Notes under the pieces: generated by a model
Seen by the model: the letters and a program-made list of their open reading frames with translations, nothing else
What the model was told of the DNA's origin: nothing
The model's database searches: none
Source of the DNA: Segatella hominis
GTDB taxonomy: Bacteria > Bacteroidota > Bacteroidia > Bacteroidales > Bacteroidaceae
Length of the DNA: 64,000 bases
Assembly: GCF_004535825.1 (NCBI RefSeq)
Contig: NZ_SGVY01000002.1
Location: forward strand, 1 to 64,000
Direction: 5' to 3'
Translations under genes and position numbers: made by a program
In this document: one piece after another, positions 16,425-24,495 of the stretch
How the letters are laid out: each line of letters opens with the position of its first letter
How positions within the stretch are numbered: the first letter of the stretch is position 1

Positions 16425-17876
16425 TTATTCCTCAATGCCGTTAGATGGCAAATTGAAGCTATAACTGTTATCAAAAATCTTCTTCACCTTATTAATTTCT
16501 ACGAAGGTAGTACCTCCACCCTCTCCAAAGCTACCGCTCAGATAAGCAATCTTATCCTCCTCACCTAAGTAGCCTTTCTGACGCAACATACGTACAGCAG
16601 CAGTAAACATAGCCTTGGTAGAAACCTGATCCTTCTGATGAATTGGAATAATACCATAGCTCAGATTCAACCAGCGCTGAAGTTTCTCCTTATAGCAGAT
16701 TGCCAATACCGGATTTGGGCCACGAAAGGCTGCCAGGTTGCGTGCAGTCTGACCAGTCTCGCCATCGGTAATAATACCAGCAACACCCAACTTCTTAGTA
16801 GCCTCAATGGCAGCATGAGCCAGGAAGAGCTTCTGGTCAATCATACCATCTTCCATTGGATCAATATCATTCAGTGGAGACTTATCCTTCTCTGCCTGCT
16901 CAGCAATACGTGCCATGGTCTGCACAGCTTCTACAGGATACTTACCGCTTGCTGTCTCACCAGAAAGCATCAGCGCATCGGTGCGATAAAAGATTGCATT
17001 GGCAATATCGGTTACCTCAGCACGGGTAGGACGTGGATTCTTAATCATGGTATGCAACATCTGTGTAGCCACGATTACCGGTTTCTGCGCCTTCACACAC
17101 TTAGAGATGATGCGGCGCTGGATGCCAGGAATTCTCTCGATTGGCACCTCGATGCCCAAGTCACCACGAGCAACCATGATACCATATGAAGCTTCGATAA
17201 TCTCATCGATGTTATCTACACCCTCCTGGTTTTCTATCTTGGAAATAATCTTGATATCACTGTGATGTTCATCCAAGATATCCTGAACAGCCTTTACATC
17301 TGCAGCATTACGTACGAAAGAGTGAGCGATAAAATCAATATCCAATTCAATGGCAAGGAGGATATTCTTACGGTCCTTTTCTGTCAACGCAGGCAAATCA
17401 ATATGTTCGCCTGGTACATTCACGCTCTTATGTGAACCTAAGAAACCCTCGTTCTGAACTTCAGCTACGAGCATCGGGCCCTGATTATCAATGACCTTCA
17501 TATCAAGTTCACCATCATCAAAGAGCAAATCATCACCCACTTTCACATCAGCAGCGATATCTGGATAGCTCAGATTGATAATGTCATGAGAAGTTTCCAT
17601 CTCTGGACGACCAAAAATCTTGACTACATCACCCACATTATAATGAATAGGCTCTGCTACACCTGTGGTACGCACCTCTGGTCCTTTGGTATCAATCATA
17701 ATACCAATGTGAGGAGACACGGCTCTTACATTCTTGACAATTGTGCGAATACCTTCTTCTGTAGCATGTGCAGTATTCATACGAACGACGTTCATGCCTG
17801 CAAAAAACAATTTGCGGATGAAATCCTGATCACAACGACGATCACTGATTGAAGCGACGATTTTTGTTTGTTTCAT
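16425..17876 (-). CDS. pyk: Pyruvate kinase
   Basis: About 483 residues from the ATG at 17876 (MKQTKIVASISDRRCD). The frame is open 31 codons further upstream, but a strong promoter lies within that stretch, so the long form is rejected. Pyruvate kinase converts phosphoenolpyruvate and ADP to pyruvate and ATP. Motifs include MIDTKGPEVRT, DIDFIAHSFVRNAADV, the metal and catalytic stretch IKIISKIENQEGVDNIDEI, MVARGDLGIEVP and TQMLHTMIKNPRPTRAEVTD. Monocistronic by context. Confidence 0.95.
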   Translation of the reverse strand: MKQTKIVASISDRRCDQDFIRKLFFAGMNVVRMNTAHATEEGIRTIVKNVRAVSPHIGIMIDTKGPEVRTTGVAEPIHYNVGDVVKIFGRPEMETSHDIINLSYPDIAADVKVGDDLLFDDGELDMKVIDNQGPMLVAEVQNEGFLGSHKSVNVPGEHIDLPALTEKDRKNILLAIELDIDFIAHSFVRNAADVKAVQDILDEHHSDIKIISKIENQEGVDNIDEIIEASYGIMVARGDLGIEVPIERIPGIQRRIISKCVKAQKPVIVATQMLHTMIKNPRPTRAEVTDIANAIFYRTDALMLSGETASGKYPVEAVQTMARIAEQAEKDKSPLNDIDPMEDGMIDQKLFLAHAAIEATKKLGVAGIITDGETGQTARNLAAFRGPNPVLAICYKEKLQRWLNLSYGIIPIHQKDQVSTKAMFTAAVRMLRQKGYLGEEDKIAYLSGSFGEGGGTTFVEINKVKKIFDNSYSFNLPSNGIEE

Positions 17877-17944
17877 ATCCTTTATTACCTTATTCTTGTT
17901 CTCAAATTTTCCTCTAGAAAGACACGCTCTCTGCAATTTGACTG

Positions 17945-17975
17945 CAAAGATACTGCAAAAGCAAGACAATACAAA
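17945..17975 (-). promoter_or_regulatory. Promoter of pyk
   Basis: Minus strand TTTG (17972-17975), 19-bp spacer, TATCTTTG (17945-17952). Transcription would begin near 17938, giving a leader of about 60 nt before the chosen pyk ATG. Confidence 0.7.
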
Positions 17976-18110
17976 ATTAAAAAGATTTTTTTTTGTTTTT
18001 TTATTGAGAAACTTCCAATATCATTCCAGAAGTATTGCTTTGAGCGGGTCTAAACAAAATTTTAACCTGATTCTGATAACTGAAATTACGAATTGCAATT
18101 TATCTCGTTT

Positions 18111-18692
18111 TTAAATATCCAAGTCGGGAGCCTTTTCTGCACCAGCAGCAGCCTCAAACTTAGGCATAGTCTGAAAACCGAATAGATTTGCGATGATGGC
18201 AGTAGGCATCTTACGTACTTTCATATTATACTGTTGCACAGCATCATTATACTTGCGACGTGCCTCGCTGATTCGGTTTTCTGTACCTTCCTCCTGTATC
18301 TGAAGAGACCTAAAATTATCAACCGCCTTCAGATCCGGATACTTTTCCGCTACCACCATCAATTTGGAGAAAGCATTCGCCAATTCACCCTGAGCATCAG
18401 AATAAGCCTTCAACTTTTCAGGAGTCAGGTTGTTTGCATCAAGTTTCACCTGGCCAACTGCTGCACGTGCCTTGGTCACGGCTTCAAACGTTTCCTTCTC
18501 ATGTTTAGCATAAGCCTTCACGATTTTAACCAACTGAGGCATCATGTCTGCACGGCGCTGATATTGTGTCTGCACATTAGCCAGTTCAGTAGTAGCCTGC
18601 TCCTGTACACCAATGATGCCATTATAAGAACTTAAACCCCATAGTACCAAAAGTACTACGACACCCAAGATAATCCATCCTGTTTTTTTCAT
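18111..18692 (-). CDS. lemA: LemA family protein
   Basis: 193 residues from the ATG at 18692; the extra upstream codons begin at TTG. One N-terminal transmembrane helix (GWIILGVVVLLVLWGLSSYN) is followed by the helical LemA domain with YNGIIGVQEQATTELANVQT-type start and the RRADMMPQLVKIVKAYAKHE segment, ending in IANLFGF. LemA proteins are membrane-anchored with an external N-terminus; their role is not settled. It follows a TPM-domain gene by 77 bp, a pairing common in bacteria. Confidence 0.92.
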   Translation of the reverse strand: MKKTGWIILGVVVLLVLWGLSSYNGIIGVQEQATTELANVQTQYQRRADMMPQLVKIVKAYAKHEKETFEAVTKARAAVGQVKLDANNLTPEKLKAYSDAQGELANAFSKLMVVAEKYPDLKAVDNFRSLQIQEEGTENRISEARRKYNDAVQQYNMKVRKMPTAIIANLFGFQTMPKFEAAAGAEKAPDLDI

Positions 18693-18769
18693 AACTTTCA
18701 AAATTTTATATTATAATTAATACTATATTTATTTCACCTGAAAATATTTTCTTTCCCTACAACCTTGAT

Positions 18770-19606
18770 TTACCATCCACCGCCGGAGCCACCTCCGCCA
18801 AATGAACCGCCACCGAAAGAACCTCCAGAGAAGCCGCCACCAGAAGAACTGCCTCCCGAGAATCCACCTCCGCCACCCAGAAAGAACGGAGGAAACCAAT
18901 CATCATCATGCCTTTTATGCTGACGAGAGGATTTACCGGAAGATGGCTTTTTCTTGATAACGCCGCATTCCTCCAATATATACCTTATTAATAAATATAG
19001 GGGAATGCCGAAACAGATGATAAGAAAAAAGATAATAAATCCCCATTCATCCTCACCTATAGGGCCATCATCCACATCCGGAATACCTGTCCTACCACTC
19101 TTCACCTTACTATATATAGAGCGGCTAACGGTAACAACTGCCATCCCCGGCTGATTCAGCCGCATATACTTCACGATACATGCTCTGGCAATATCATCAC
19201 AATCCACATCAGTCAATTCTCCTTCCAGTCCCATACCGGGTGCAATAAAGTACTTATGATCCTCCACGGCAATCACCATGACAAGTCCCCTTCGAGTTTT
19301 CTTGTAACCAATACCATACTTTTCACCGATATCCTGTGACATACGGAATGCATCCTGATCCTTTACATGCCCTACAATGACCAAGACATTCTGAACGCCA
19401 CATTCCAGATTTAATTTCTGAAGATAAAAATTAGCAGAATCCTTCTGTTCCTTAGATAGATAACCATCTGGATCAGAAACATATTGTGTAGAATCCTTGA
19501 GATATGGAATCGGCACATTCTCTGCACTCCACTCGCGATGAGCAAATGAAGAAGATACCACCGAAACAATAACCAAGAGCAATATAAAAAAACGCTTAAA
19601 TCTCAT
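18770..19606 (-). CDS. TPM-domain membrane protein with glycine-rich tail
   Basis: About 278 residues from the ATG at 19606 (MRFKRFFILLL). Signal peptide, then a TPM domain (about residues 35-165: VSDPDGYLSKEQKDSANFYL, NVLVIVGHVKD, GLVMVIAVEDHKYFIAPGMG). A transmembrane helix follows near 205-225. The tail is histidine- and then glycine/serine-rich (GGGGGFSGGSSSGGGFSGGS), typical of YgcG-like proteins. Some TPM domains have acid phosphatase activity in plants; the bacterial role is unclear. First gene of a unit with lemA. Confidence 0.88.
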   Translation of the reverse strand: MRFKRFFILLLVIVSVVSSSFAHREWSAENVPIPYLKDSTQYVSDPDGYLSKEQKDSANFYLQKLNLECGVQNVLVIVGHVKDQDAFRMSQDIGEKYGIGYKKTRRGLVMVIAVEDHKYFIAPGMGLEGELTDVDCDDIARACIVKYMRLNQPGMAVVTVSRSIYSKVKSGRTGIPDVDDGPIGEDEWGFIIFFLIICFGIPLYLLIRYILEECGVIKKKPSSGKSSRQHKRHDDDWFPPFFLGGGGGFSGGSSSGGGFSGGSFGGGSFGGGGSGGGW

Positions 19607-19625
19607 TATTTTTCCAATTTTGGTA

Positions 19626-19657
19626 CAAAAATACACAATAAAAACCTTATATGCAAA
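19626..19657 (-). promoter_or_regulatory. Promoter of the TPM-lemA unit
   Basis: Minus strand TTTG (19654-19657), 20-bp spacer, TATTTTTG (19626-19633), about 20 bp before the chosen ATG at 19606. This favours that start over the longer frame. Confidence 0.65.
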
Positions 19658-19696
19658 TACTTAGGGCATTATTTTTGCAAAAATATCGCTAACTTT

Positions 19697-19727
19697 TTTG
19701 TTATGTCGCAAAAAACTTGTATCTTTG
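19697..19727 (+). promoter_or_regulatory. Promoter of the HU gene
   Basis: TTTG (19697-19700), 19-bp spacer, TATCTTTG (19720-19727), about 45 bp upstream of the HU ATG. The match to the Bacteroidota consensus is exact. Confidence 0.75.
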
Positions 19728-19772
19728 CACACCGATTTAGATTAATAAATAAATAATTATAGTAAGAATAAC

Positions 19773-20072
19773 ATGACTAAAGCAGATATCATCAACGAGG
19801 TGTCTATAGCAACAGGCGTACCAAAGAAAGATGTTGGCGTAGTAATAGAAGCATTTATGGATCAGGTTAAGACCAGCCTTGTCGAGAGAAAAGAGAATGT
19901 TTACCTTCGCGGATTTGGAAGCTTTAATATCAAGCATAGAGCAGCAAAGACAGCACGTAACATTTCCAAGAACATCACTCTCACCATTCCTGCTCACGAC
20001 TATCCAAATTTCAAACCAGCAAAGAGTTTTGTAGATTTGATGCTGGGTCAAGCTGTAGAAAATGAGGATTAA
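19773..20072 (+). CDS. HU-family DNA-binding protein
   Basis: 99 residues. HU proteins bind and bend DNA and help organise the nucleoid. The start MTKADIINEVSIATG and the DNA-binding arm region (VYLRGFGSFNIKHRAAKTAR, then the beta-arm NITLTIPAHDYPNFKPAKSF) match the family. The arm here lacks the usual RNP tip and carries AHDYP instead, as in several Bacteroidota HU variants I know. Followed 54 bp later by a 29-residue basic peptide gene, probably in the same transcript. Confidence 0.93.
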   Translation: MTKADIINEVSIATGVPKKDVGVVIEAFMDQVKTSLVERKENVYLRGFGSFNIKHRAAKTARNISKNITLTIPAHDYPNFKPAKSFVDLMLGQAVENED

Positions 20073-20126
20073 TTAAGTCTTTGGACATAACATTTATAAA
20101 TAACAATATTTTAAAATTTTAAAATC

Positions 20127-20216
20127 ATGCCAAACGGAAAGAAAAAGAAGGGCCACAAGATGGCTACTCACAAGCGTAAAAAGAGATTACGTAAGAACAG
20201 ACATAAGAGCAAGTAA
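20127..20216 (+). CDS. 29-residue basic peptide, mS38 (AURKAIP1/COX24)-like
   Basis: An ATG at 20127 opens a frame encoding MPNGKKKKGHKMATHKRKKR followed by LRKNRHKSK and a stop at 20214-20216. More than half of the residues are K, R or H. This matches the AURKAIP1/COX24 (mitochondrial mS38-like) short proteins annotated in Bacteroidota, which are probably ribosome-associated. That assignment is from recall of the pattern. Placed between HU and an RNase E/G gene and followed by a strong terminator. Confidence 0.8.
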   Translation: MPNGKKKKGHKMATHKRKKRLRKNRHKSK

Positions 20217-20258
20217 GCTTTTATAGCCTATTTTGCTCCCAGTCAGTTCGTGACTGAG

Positions 20259-20296
20259 GGGGTATGTCAGCTCTTAAGTGTTGACATGCCCCTTTT
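20259..20296 (+). terminator. Terminator of the HU unit
   Basis: GGGGTATGTCA (20259-20269) pairs with TGACATGCCCC (20282-20292) through one G-T pair, followed by TTTT. A smaller AGTCA-TGACT hairpin precedes it at 20241-20255. It separates HU from the RNase E/G gene. Confidence 0.85.
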
Positions 20297-20331
20297 CTGT
20301 AAGTACTAATTTAAAAGATTTTTTGAAGAAA

Positions 20332-21903
20332 ATGACAAGCGAAGTTGTAATTGACGTCCAACAGAAAGACATCTCCATCGCGCTCATGGAGGATAAACAA
20401 TTAGTAGAATATCAAAATGAGCCACGCGAGGCTTCCTTTTCTGTGGGCAACATCTACATCGCCAAGGTTAAGAAACTCATGCCGGGACTTAATGCTTGTT
20501 TTGTGGATGTAGGTTATGAACGCGACGCCTTTCTTCATTATCTTGATCTAGGAAGTCAATTTAATTCCTACCAAAAGTATCTTAAACAAGTACAGAGCGA
20601 CAGAAAGAAACTTTTCCCATTCTCTAAAGCCACCAAATTACCTGACCTCGAAAAGGAAGGTAGTATACAGAATGTCTTGAAGACTGGACAGGAAGTGTTG
20701 GTGCAAATCGTAAAAGAACCCATCTCAACCAAGGGACCTCGACTGACAGGTGAAATCTCATTTGCAGGTCGATACTTGGTGCTCATGCCATTTGGAGAAA
20801 AAGTTTCTGTTTCGTCGAAAATCAAAAGCGGTGAAGAACGTTCACGACTCAAACAACTCATCCACAGTATCAAACCAAAAAATTGTGGCGTAATCGTACG
20901 TACTGTAGCTGAGGGAAAACGTGTCGCAGAACTCGATGCTGAGCTTAAAGTCCTGGTGAAGCGATGGGAGGATGCTATCGCCAAGGTACAGAAAACACAA
21001 CAACGCCCGCAACTGGCATTCGAGGAAACCGGAAGAGCCGTCGCTCTCCTGCGTGACTTGTTTAACCCATCTTACGAGAACATCTACGTTAACAACGAAG
21101 ATGTGATGAACGAGGTGAAAAACTATGTTTCTCTAATAGCCCCTGAAAAGGCGGGCATAGTTAAACTCTATACTGGTAAGGTGCCTATCTTTGACAATTT
21201 CAGCATTACCAAACAGATTAAGGCTGGATTTGGACGAGTTGTCAACTACAAACATGGTGCTTATCTCATCATTGAGCACACAGAAGCTCTGCATGTAGTT
21301 GATGTAAACAGTGGCAACCGCACTCGTGAGAAAGGTCAGGAAGCAAATGCTCTCGATGTGAACCTGGGTGCTGCCGATGAGTTGGCACGACAGTTGAGAC
21401 TCCGCGATATGGGAGGTATCATCGTTGTCGATTTCATTGATATGCATCTGGCAGAAGACCGACAATTGCTTTATGAACGCATGTGCAAGAACATGCAGAA
21501 GGACCGTGCAAAGCACAATATCCTTCCATTAAGCAAATTCGGACTGATGCAGATTACCCGTCAGCGTGTACGACCAGCTATGGACGTAAACGTAGAGGAA
21601 ACTTGCCCTACCTGTTTTGGATCGGGCAAAATCAAGTCCAGCATCCTCTTCACCGACCAATTGGAAAGAAAGATTGACCGCTTAGTCAACAAGATTGGCG
21701 TCAAGAAATTTACTTTGTATGTGAATCCTTATGTAGCTGCCTTTATCAATAAGGGCTTCATTTCTTTGAAGCGCAAATGGCAGTTCAAGTATGGTTTCGG
21801 ATTTAATGTGATTGCTTCACAGAAACTGGCATTCCTTCAGTATGAATTCTACGATAAGGACAACCAGTATCTGGATATGCAGGAAGAACAGGAAACAAAA
21901 TAG
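20332..21903 (+). CDS. rng: Ribonuclease E/G family protein
   Basis: About 523 residues from the ATG at 20332 (MTSEVVIDVQQ); the frame is open 18 codons upstream but that part overlaps the terminator, so it is rejected. RNase E/G enzymes cut single-stranded RNA in mRNA decay and rRNA maturation. Visible: an S1 RNA-binding domain (about 35-130, VGNIYIAKVKKLMPGLNACF), the DNase I-like catalytic part (LHVVDVNSGN, GGIIVVDFIDMH) and the zinc-link cysteines CPTCFGSGK. The length and lack of a degradosome tail fit RNase G. Confidence 0.93.
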   Translation: MTSEVVIDVQQKDISIALMEDKQLVEYQNEPREASFSVGNIYIAKVKKLMPGLNACFVDVGYERDAFLHYLDLGSQFNSYQKYLKQVQSDRKKLFPFSKATKLPDLEKEGSIQNVLKTGQEVLVQIVKEPISTKGPRLTGEISFAGRYLVLMPFGEKVSVSSKIKSGEERSRLKQLIHSIKPKNCGVIVRTVAEGKRVAELDAELKVLVKRWEDAIAKVQKTQQRPQLAFEETGRAVALLRDLFNPSYENIYVNNEDVMNEVKNYVSLIAPEKAGIVKLYTGKVPIFDNFSITKQIKAGFGRVVNYKHGAYLIIEHTEALHVVDVNSGNRTREKGQEANALDVNLGAADELARQLRLRDMGGIIVVDFIDMHLAEDRQLLYERMCKNMQKDRAKHNILPLSKFGLMQITRQRVRPAMDVNVEETCPTCFGSGKIKSSILFTDQLERKIDRLVNKIGVKKFTLYVNPYVAAFINKGFISLKRKWQFKYGFGFNVIASQKLAFLQYEFYDKDNQYLDMQEEQETK

Positions 21904-21942
21904 TTACTGAAACCAAATGGGTTTTCTCATGCATAGAACAAT

Positions 21943-21990
21943 AAATAAAAGCTCCAATCGAATCATGATGACCGAATGGAGCTTTTATTT
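21943..21990. terminator. Bidirectional terminator between rng and the thioredoxin-like gene
   Basis: AAATAAAAGCTCCA (21943-21956) pairs perfectly with TGGAGCTTTTATTT (21977-21990). It has T-rich flanks on both strands, so it can end both convergent genes. Its right arm overlaps the thioredoxin-like gene's stop codon. Confidence 0.85.
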
Positions 21991-23101
21991 ATTTCTTAGG
22001 TAAAATGCGAGTGATAAAGCGCTCTATCGCTCTGGCACTCTTTTCATCCATTAACTTTTGAATATTTCGCAGTTCTGTACAAGCTTTATTCCTTTGCGCT
22101 ATATTAGCTACCCGCTCAAAGCTATTCAATTCTTTGATAACAGCCATGCGCTCTGCATCAGAAGGAAGAGATTTCAGTTTCTGAAGTATTGACAGGATTT
22201 CTCCGATACGATTTACCTGCTTTTCATTGATAATCCAACGAAGCGTCATACTCTCACGTAATGCGAGCGCTTGTGAATAACCATTCTTCTCTAAGTCCTT
22301 CAAATCTGCAATTCGCTGGTCAAAATGCATATCCAACATTTTACACATATTAAACTCGTTCTGATAGGTAGAAATAATCTTTCCCTCTACCCTATCCTTT
22401 CCCAACAGTTTTTCAAAATGAGCACGGTTGGCAAGGAGTTTGCGAAAGACAGGAGAATCAGGAGAATTGATTTCAGATGAAAACATATTCCATGTGTCAT
22501 CCTTACACAATTCCTCTATGCTTAGCGAACTAAGGTATTGATTGAGTACGGTATCTGCCTTTTGGAAATCACTTACCTTCAGCAAGTCAACTAATTTGCG
22601 TACCAATACTGTATTCTTTTCACCGGAGTTATATTTCTTTTCCAGTTCATTAATCTCTGTGGCACGCTGAATCGCATTTTCTATTTTTTCTACGAAAGTA
22701 ATATTGGAGTTGAGTCTTATCGCCCCCATCTCCTTGCAGAACAGAGTTCCATCGGGATTAATGATGAGGAAAGTAGGATAAATACCCACCTTATATTTCT
22801 TGCCCAATTCCGGTCCTTCACCAACATCCATATCCCTTGTCAGAGAAACGAATTTAGGATTGAAATAATCACCACACTCCTGCAAAGGAAAGATATTCTT
22901 CATCATATACTTGCAAGGACCACATGTTTGAGTATAGCAATCGATAAAAACTTTCTTTCCTTCAGCTTTCGCCTTTGCCAAAGCTTCCTTAAAAGAAATA
23001 TCTTCAAAAAGAATTCCTCTATTACTGATTGAATCCTGAGCCATTATAGGCAACAGGATATTAAATAAAGAGAATATCAGAAATATAATTTTCTTCTTCA
23101 T
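21989..23101 (-). CDS. Secreted thioredoxin-like protein of the SusCD locus
   Basis: 370 residues from the ATG at 23101 (MKKKIIFLIFSLF), which starts a clean signal peptide; the upstream extension is unlikely. A thioredoxin fold spans about residues 28-150 with the active-site motif CYTQTCGPCKYM (CGPC) and the cis-proline region VGIYPTFLIINPDG. The C-terminal 220 residues are helical and unassigned. Last gene of the SusC-SusD locus, 92 bp after the preceding lipoprotein gene. Thioredoxin-like lipoproteins and exported proteins commonly follow SusCD pairs, perhaps for handling oxidised substrates. Confidence 0.82.
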   Translation of the reverse strand: MKKKIIFLIFSLFNILLPIMAQDSISNRGILFEDISFKEALAKAKAEGKKVFIDCYTQTCGPCKYMMKNIFPLQECGDYFNPKFVSLTRDMDVGEGPELGKKYKVGIYPTFLIINPDGTLFCKEMGAIRLNSNITFVEKIENAIQRATEINELEKKYNSGEKNTVLVRKLVDLLKVSDFQKADTVLNQYLSSLSIEELCKDDTWNMFSSEINSPDSPVFRKLLANRAHFEKLLGKDRVEGKIISTYQNEFNMCKMLDMHFDQRIADLKDLEKNGYSQALALRESMTLRWIINEKQVNRIGEILSILQKLKSLPSDAERMAVIKELNSFERVANIAQRNKACTELRNIQKLMDEKSARAIERFITRILPKK

Positions 23102-23193
23102 ACAATTACGATTAAAGATCATTTTCAAAAGTAGAACAAATACCACGCAACAGTATTTGTATCTGTTGCATGATATTTGTATGTTACTTTTCA

Positions 23194-24495
23194 TTATTTT
23201 TCAGTTGTTGTACCTGATCCCTTGGCAATACCAGGGAGATCGATACCATATTTATCCTTCATGTATCTGACAACAAGCTCATATTTTTCACTAATGAGCG
23301 GATACTTCTCCTTCGGATATTTTTCATAGAACTCTTCTGGAGAGAATCGCATAGCTGCTCTGATATAGAGTGAGAAGAAATCTCTGTACATACCACTTGA
23401 ATTATAATTTGGCTGCTTATAATAGGTAGTAGCAATACTCCATAGAGATTCCTCTTCTACGCCATTATCATCTACCCATCTGATAAGACCACGATTAAAC
23501 ACATAGTTTTTGTGGTTAGGATTGCTTCTATTCAGACTTGAAACGAAATCCATTCCATCTCTCAATCCTTCAGGCTCTGGCAAGGTATTGTCCATTCGCT
23601 GAGATGTAAGGAACTGATTGATAAAACTGAATCGCTTTACAGCCATTGCTTCATTAGCTTTCGCTAATTCCGCCTTCTCTACATCAGTCTTATTCTCTTT
23701 ATCCTTAAGTTCTGCGCGTTTCTGCAACCAATATAATTCCGTATTGGAAAAACTAATTGCCCAATAGTCAAAGCCATCGAATTTAGTTGGGGTGAAGCCT
23801 GCTACATCAGGGATATAAATTTCTGTACTACCGGTGCCTGTTCCCGTGCCTGTACCACCTGTGCCAGTGCCTGTACCACCCGTGCCAGTGCCTGTACCAC
23901 CTGTACCCGTACCTGTACCACCTGTACCTGTGCCAGCGCCTGTACCAGTACCACCTGTGCCAGCGCCTGTTCCTGTGCCAGTGCCACCTGTACCGCCTGT
24001 ACCTGTGCCACCTGTACCTGTGCCTGTACCACCTGTGCCTGCACCACCAGTACCTGTACCGCCTGTGCCACCAGTACCAGAATCATCTCCTCCAAGATTA
24101 GGATCTACACCCCTAAAGTCTTTCTGCAAGTAAATCTTTACAGGAAAATTCTTCTGAATCATCTCGGTAGAAGCGTAAGGGAATACATTGTTCTTAAAGA
24201 AATCAACATAATAAGGCACTTCTGTACCTGGCACATCATCACCATAATAGAGTTTTCCCGTACCTATACCCGTCCATTTTCTGTTCAAGTCGGCAGGAGT
24301 AATATCCTTATACAGCAGATAAACACCATATTTATCATGTATTTCTTTAATATCTTCATCCCAAGAATTGTTACCTTGAGGAAATTCCATACGAAGAACG
24401 GAGTAGTTACCCGATGGAGTGATAGGATCTTCGGATGGAGTGCAAGCCGTCATTGTGATGAGGCTCGCAACTGTGATATATATAAATCTTTTCAT
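23194..24495 (-). CDS. SusCD-associated lipoprotein, related to zinc metallohydrolase lipoproteins, with Gly/Thr tract
   Basis: 433 residues. Lipoprotein signal MKRFIYITVASLITMTAC. Residues about 40-130 and the C-terminal part (EESLWSIATTYYK, ending YELVVRYMKDKYGIDLP) resemble the putative zinc metallohydrolase lipoproteins encoded beside SusCD pairs. I see no HExxH motif, so the enzymatic role is doubtful. A tract of about 82 residues of only G, T, A and S (about 140-222) interrupts the domain. It overlaps the susD stop by 4 bp (ATGA), a sign of translational coupling. Confidence 0.6.
   Translation of the reverse strand: MKRFIYITVASLITMTACTPSEDPITPSGNYSVLRMEFPQGNNSWDEDIKEIHDKYGVYLLYKDITPADLNRKWTGIGTGKLYYGDDVPGTEVPYYVDFFKNNVFPYASTEMIQKNFPVKIYLQKDFRGVDPNLGGDDSGTGGTGGTGTGGAGTGGTGTGTGGTGTGGTGGTGTGTGAGTGGTGTGAGTGTGGTGTGTGGTGTGTGGTGTGTGGTGTGTGTGSTEIYIPDVAGFTPTKFDGFDYWAISFSNTELYWLQKRAELKDKENKTDVEKAELAKANEAMAVKRFSFINQFLTSQRMDNTLPEPEGLRDGMDFVSSLNRSNPNHKNYVFNRGLIRWVDDNGVEEESLWSIATTYYKQPNYNSSGMYRDFFSLYIRAAMRFSPEEFYEKYPKEKYPLISEKYELVVRYMKDKYGIDLPGIAKGSGTTTEK
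23830..24078 (-). repeat. Coding minisatellite, Gly/Thr repeats
   Basis: About 250 bp of 12- to 24-bp units built on GGTACAGGC and GGCACAGGT encode runs such as GTGTGGTGTG. The units are close enough in sequence for slippage, so length probably differs between strains. All units keep the frame here. Confidence 0.85.

Noticed and set aside
17877-17969. N-terminal extension of pyruvate kinase
   Set aside because: A consensus promoter lies inside it, and the standard N-terminus begins at the later ATG.
20278-20331. N-terminal extension of the RNase E/G protein
   Set aside because: It overlaps the terminator of the HU unit and is not part of the family.
23834-24133. Pro/Val-rich plus-strand ORF
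   Set aside because: It is the antisense shadow of the Gly/Thr tract of the lipoprotein gene.
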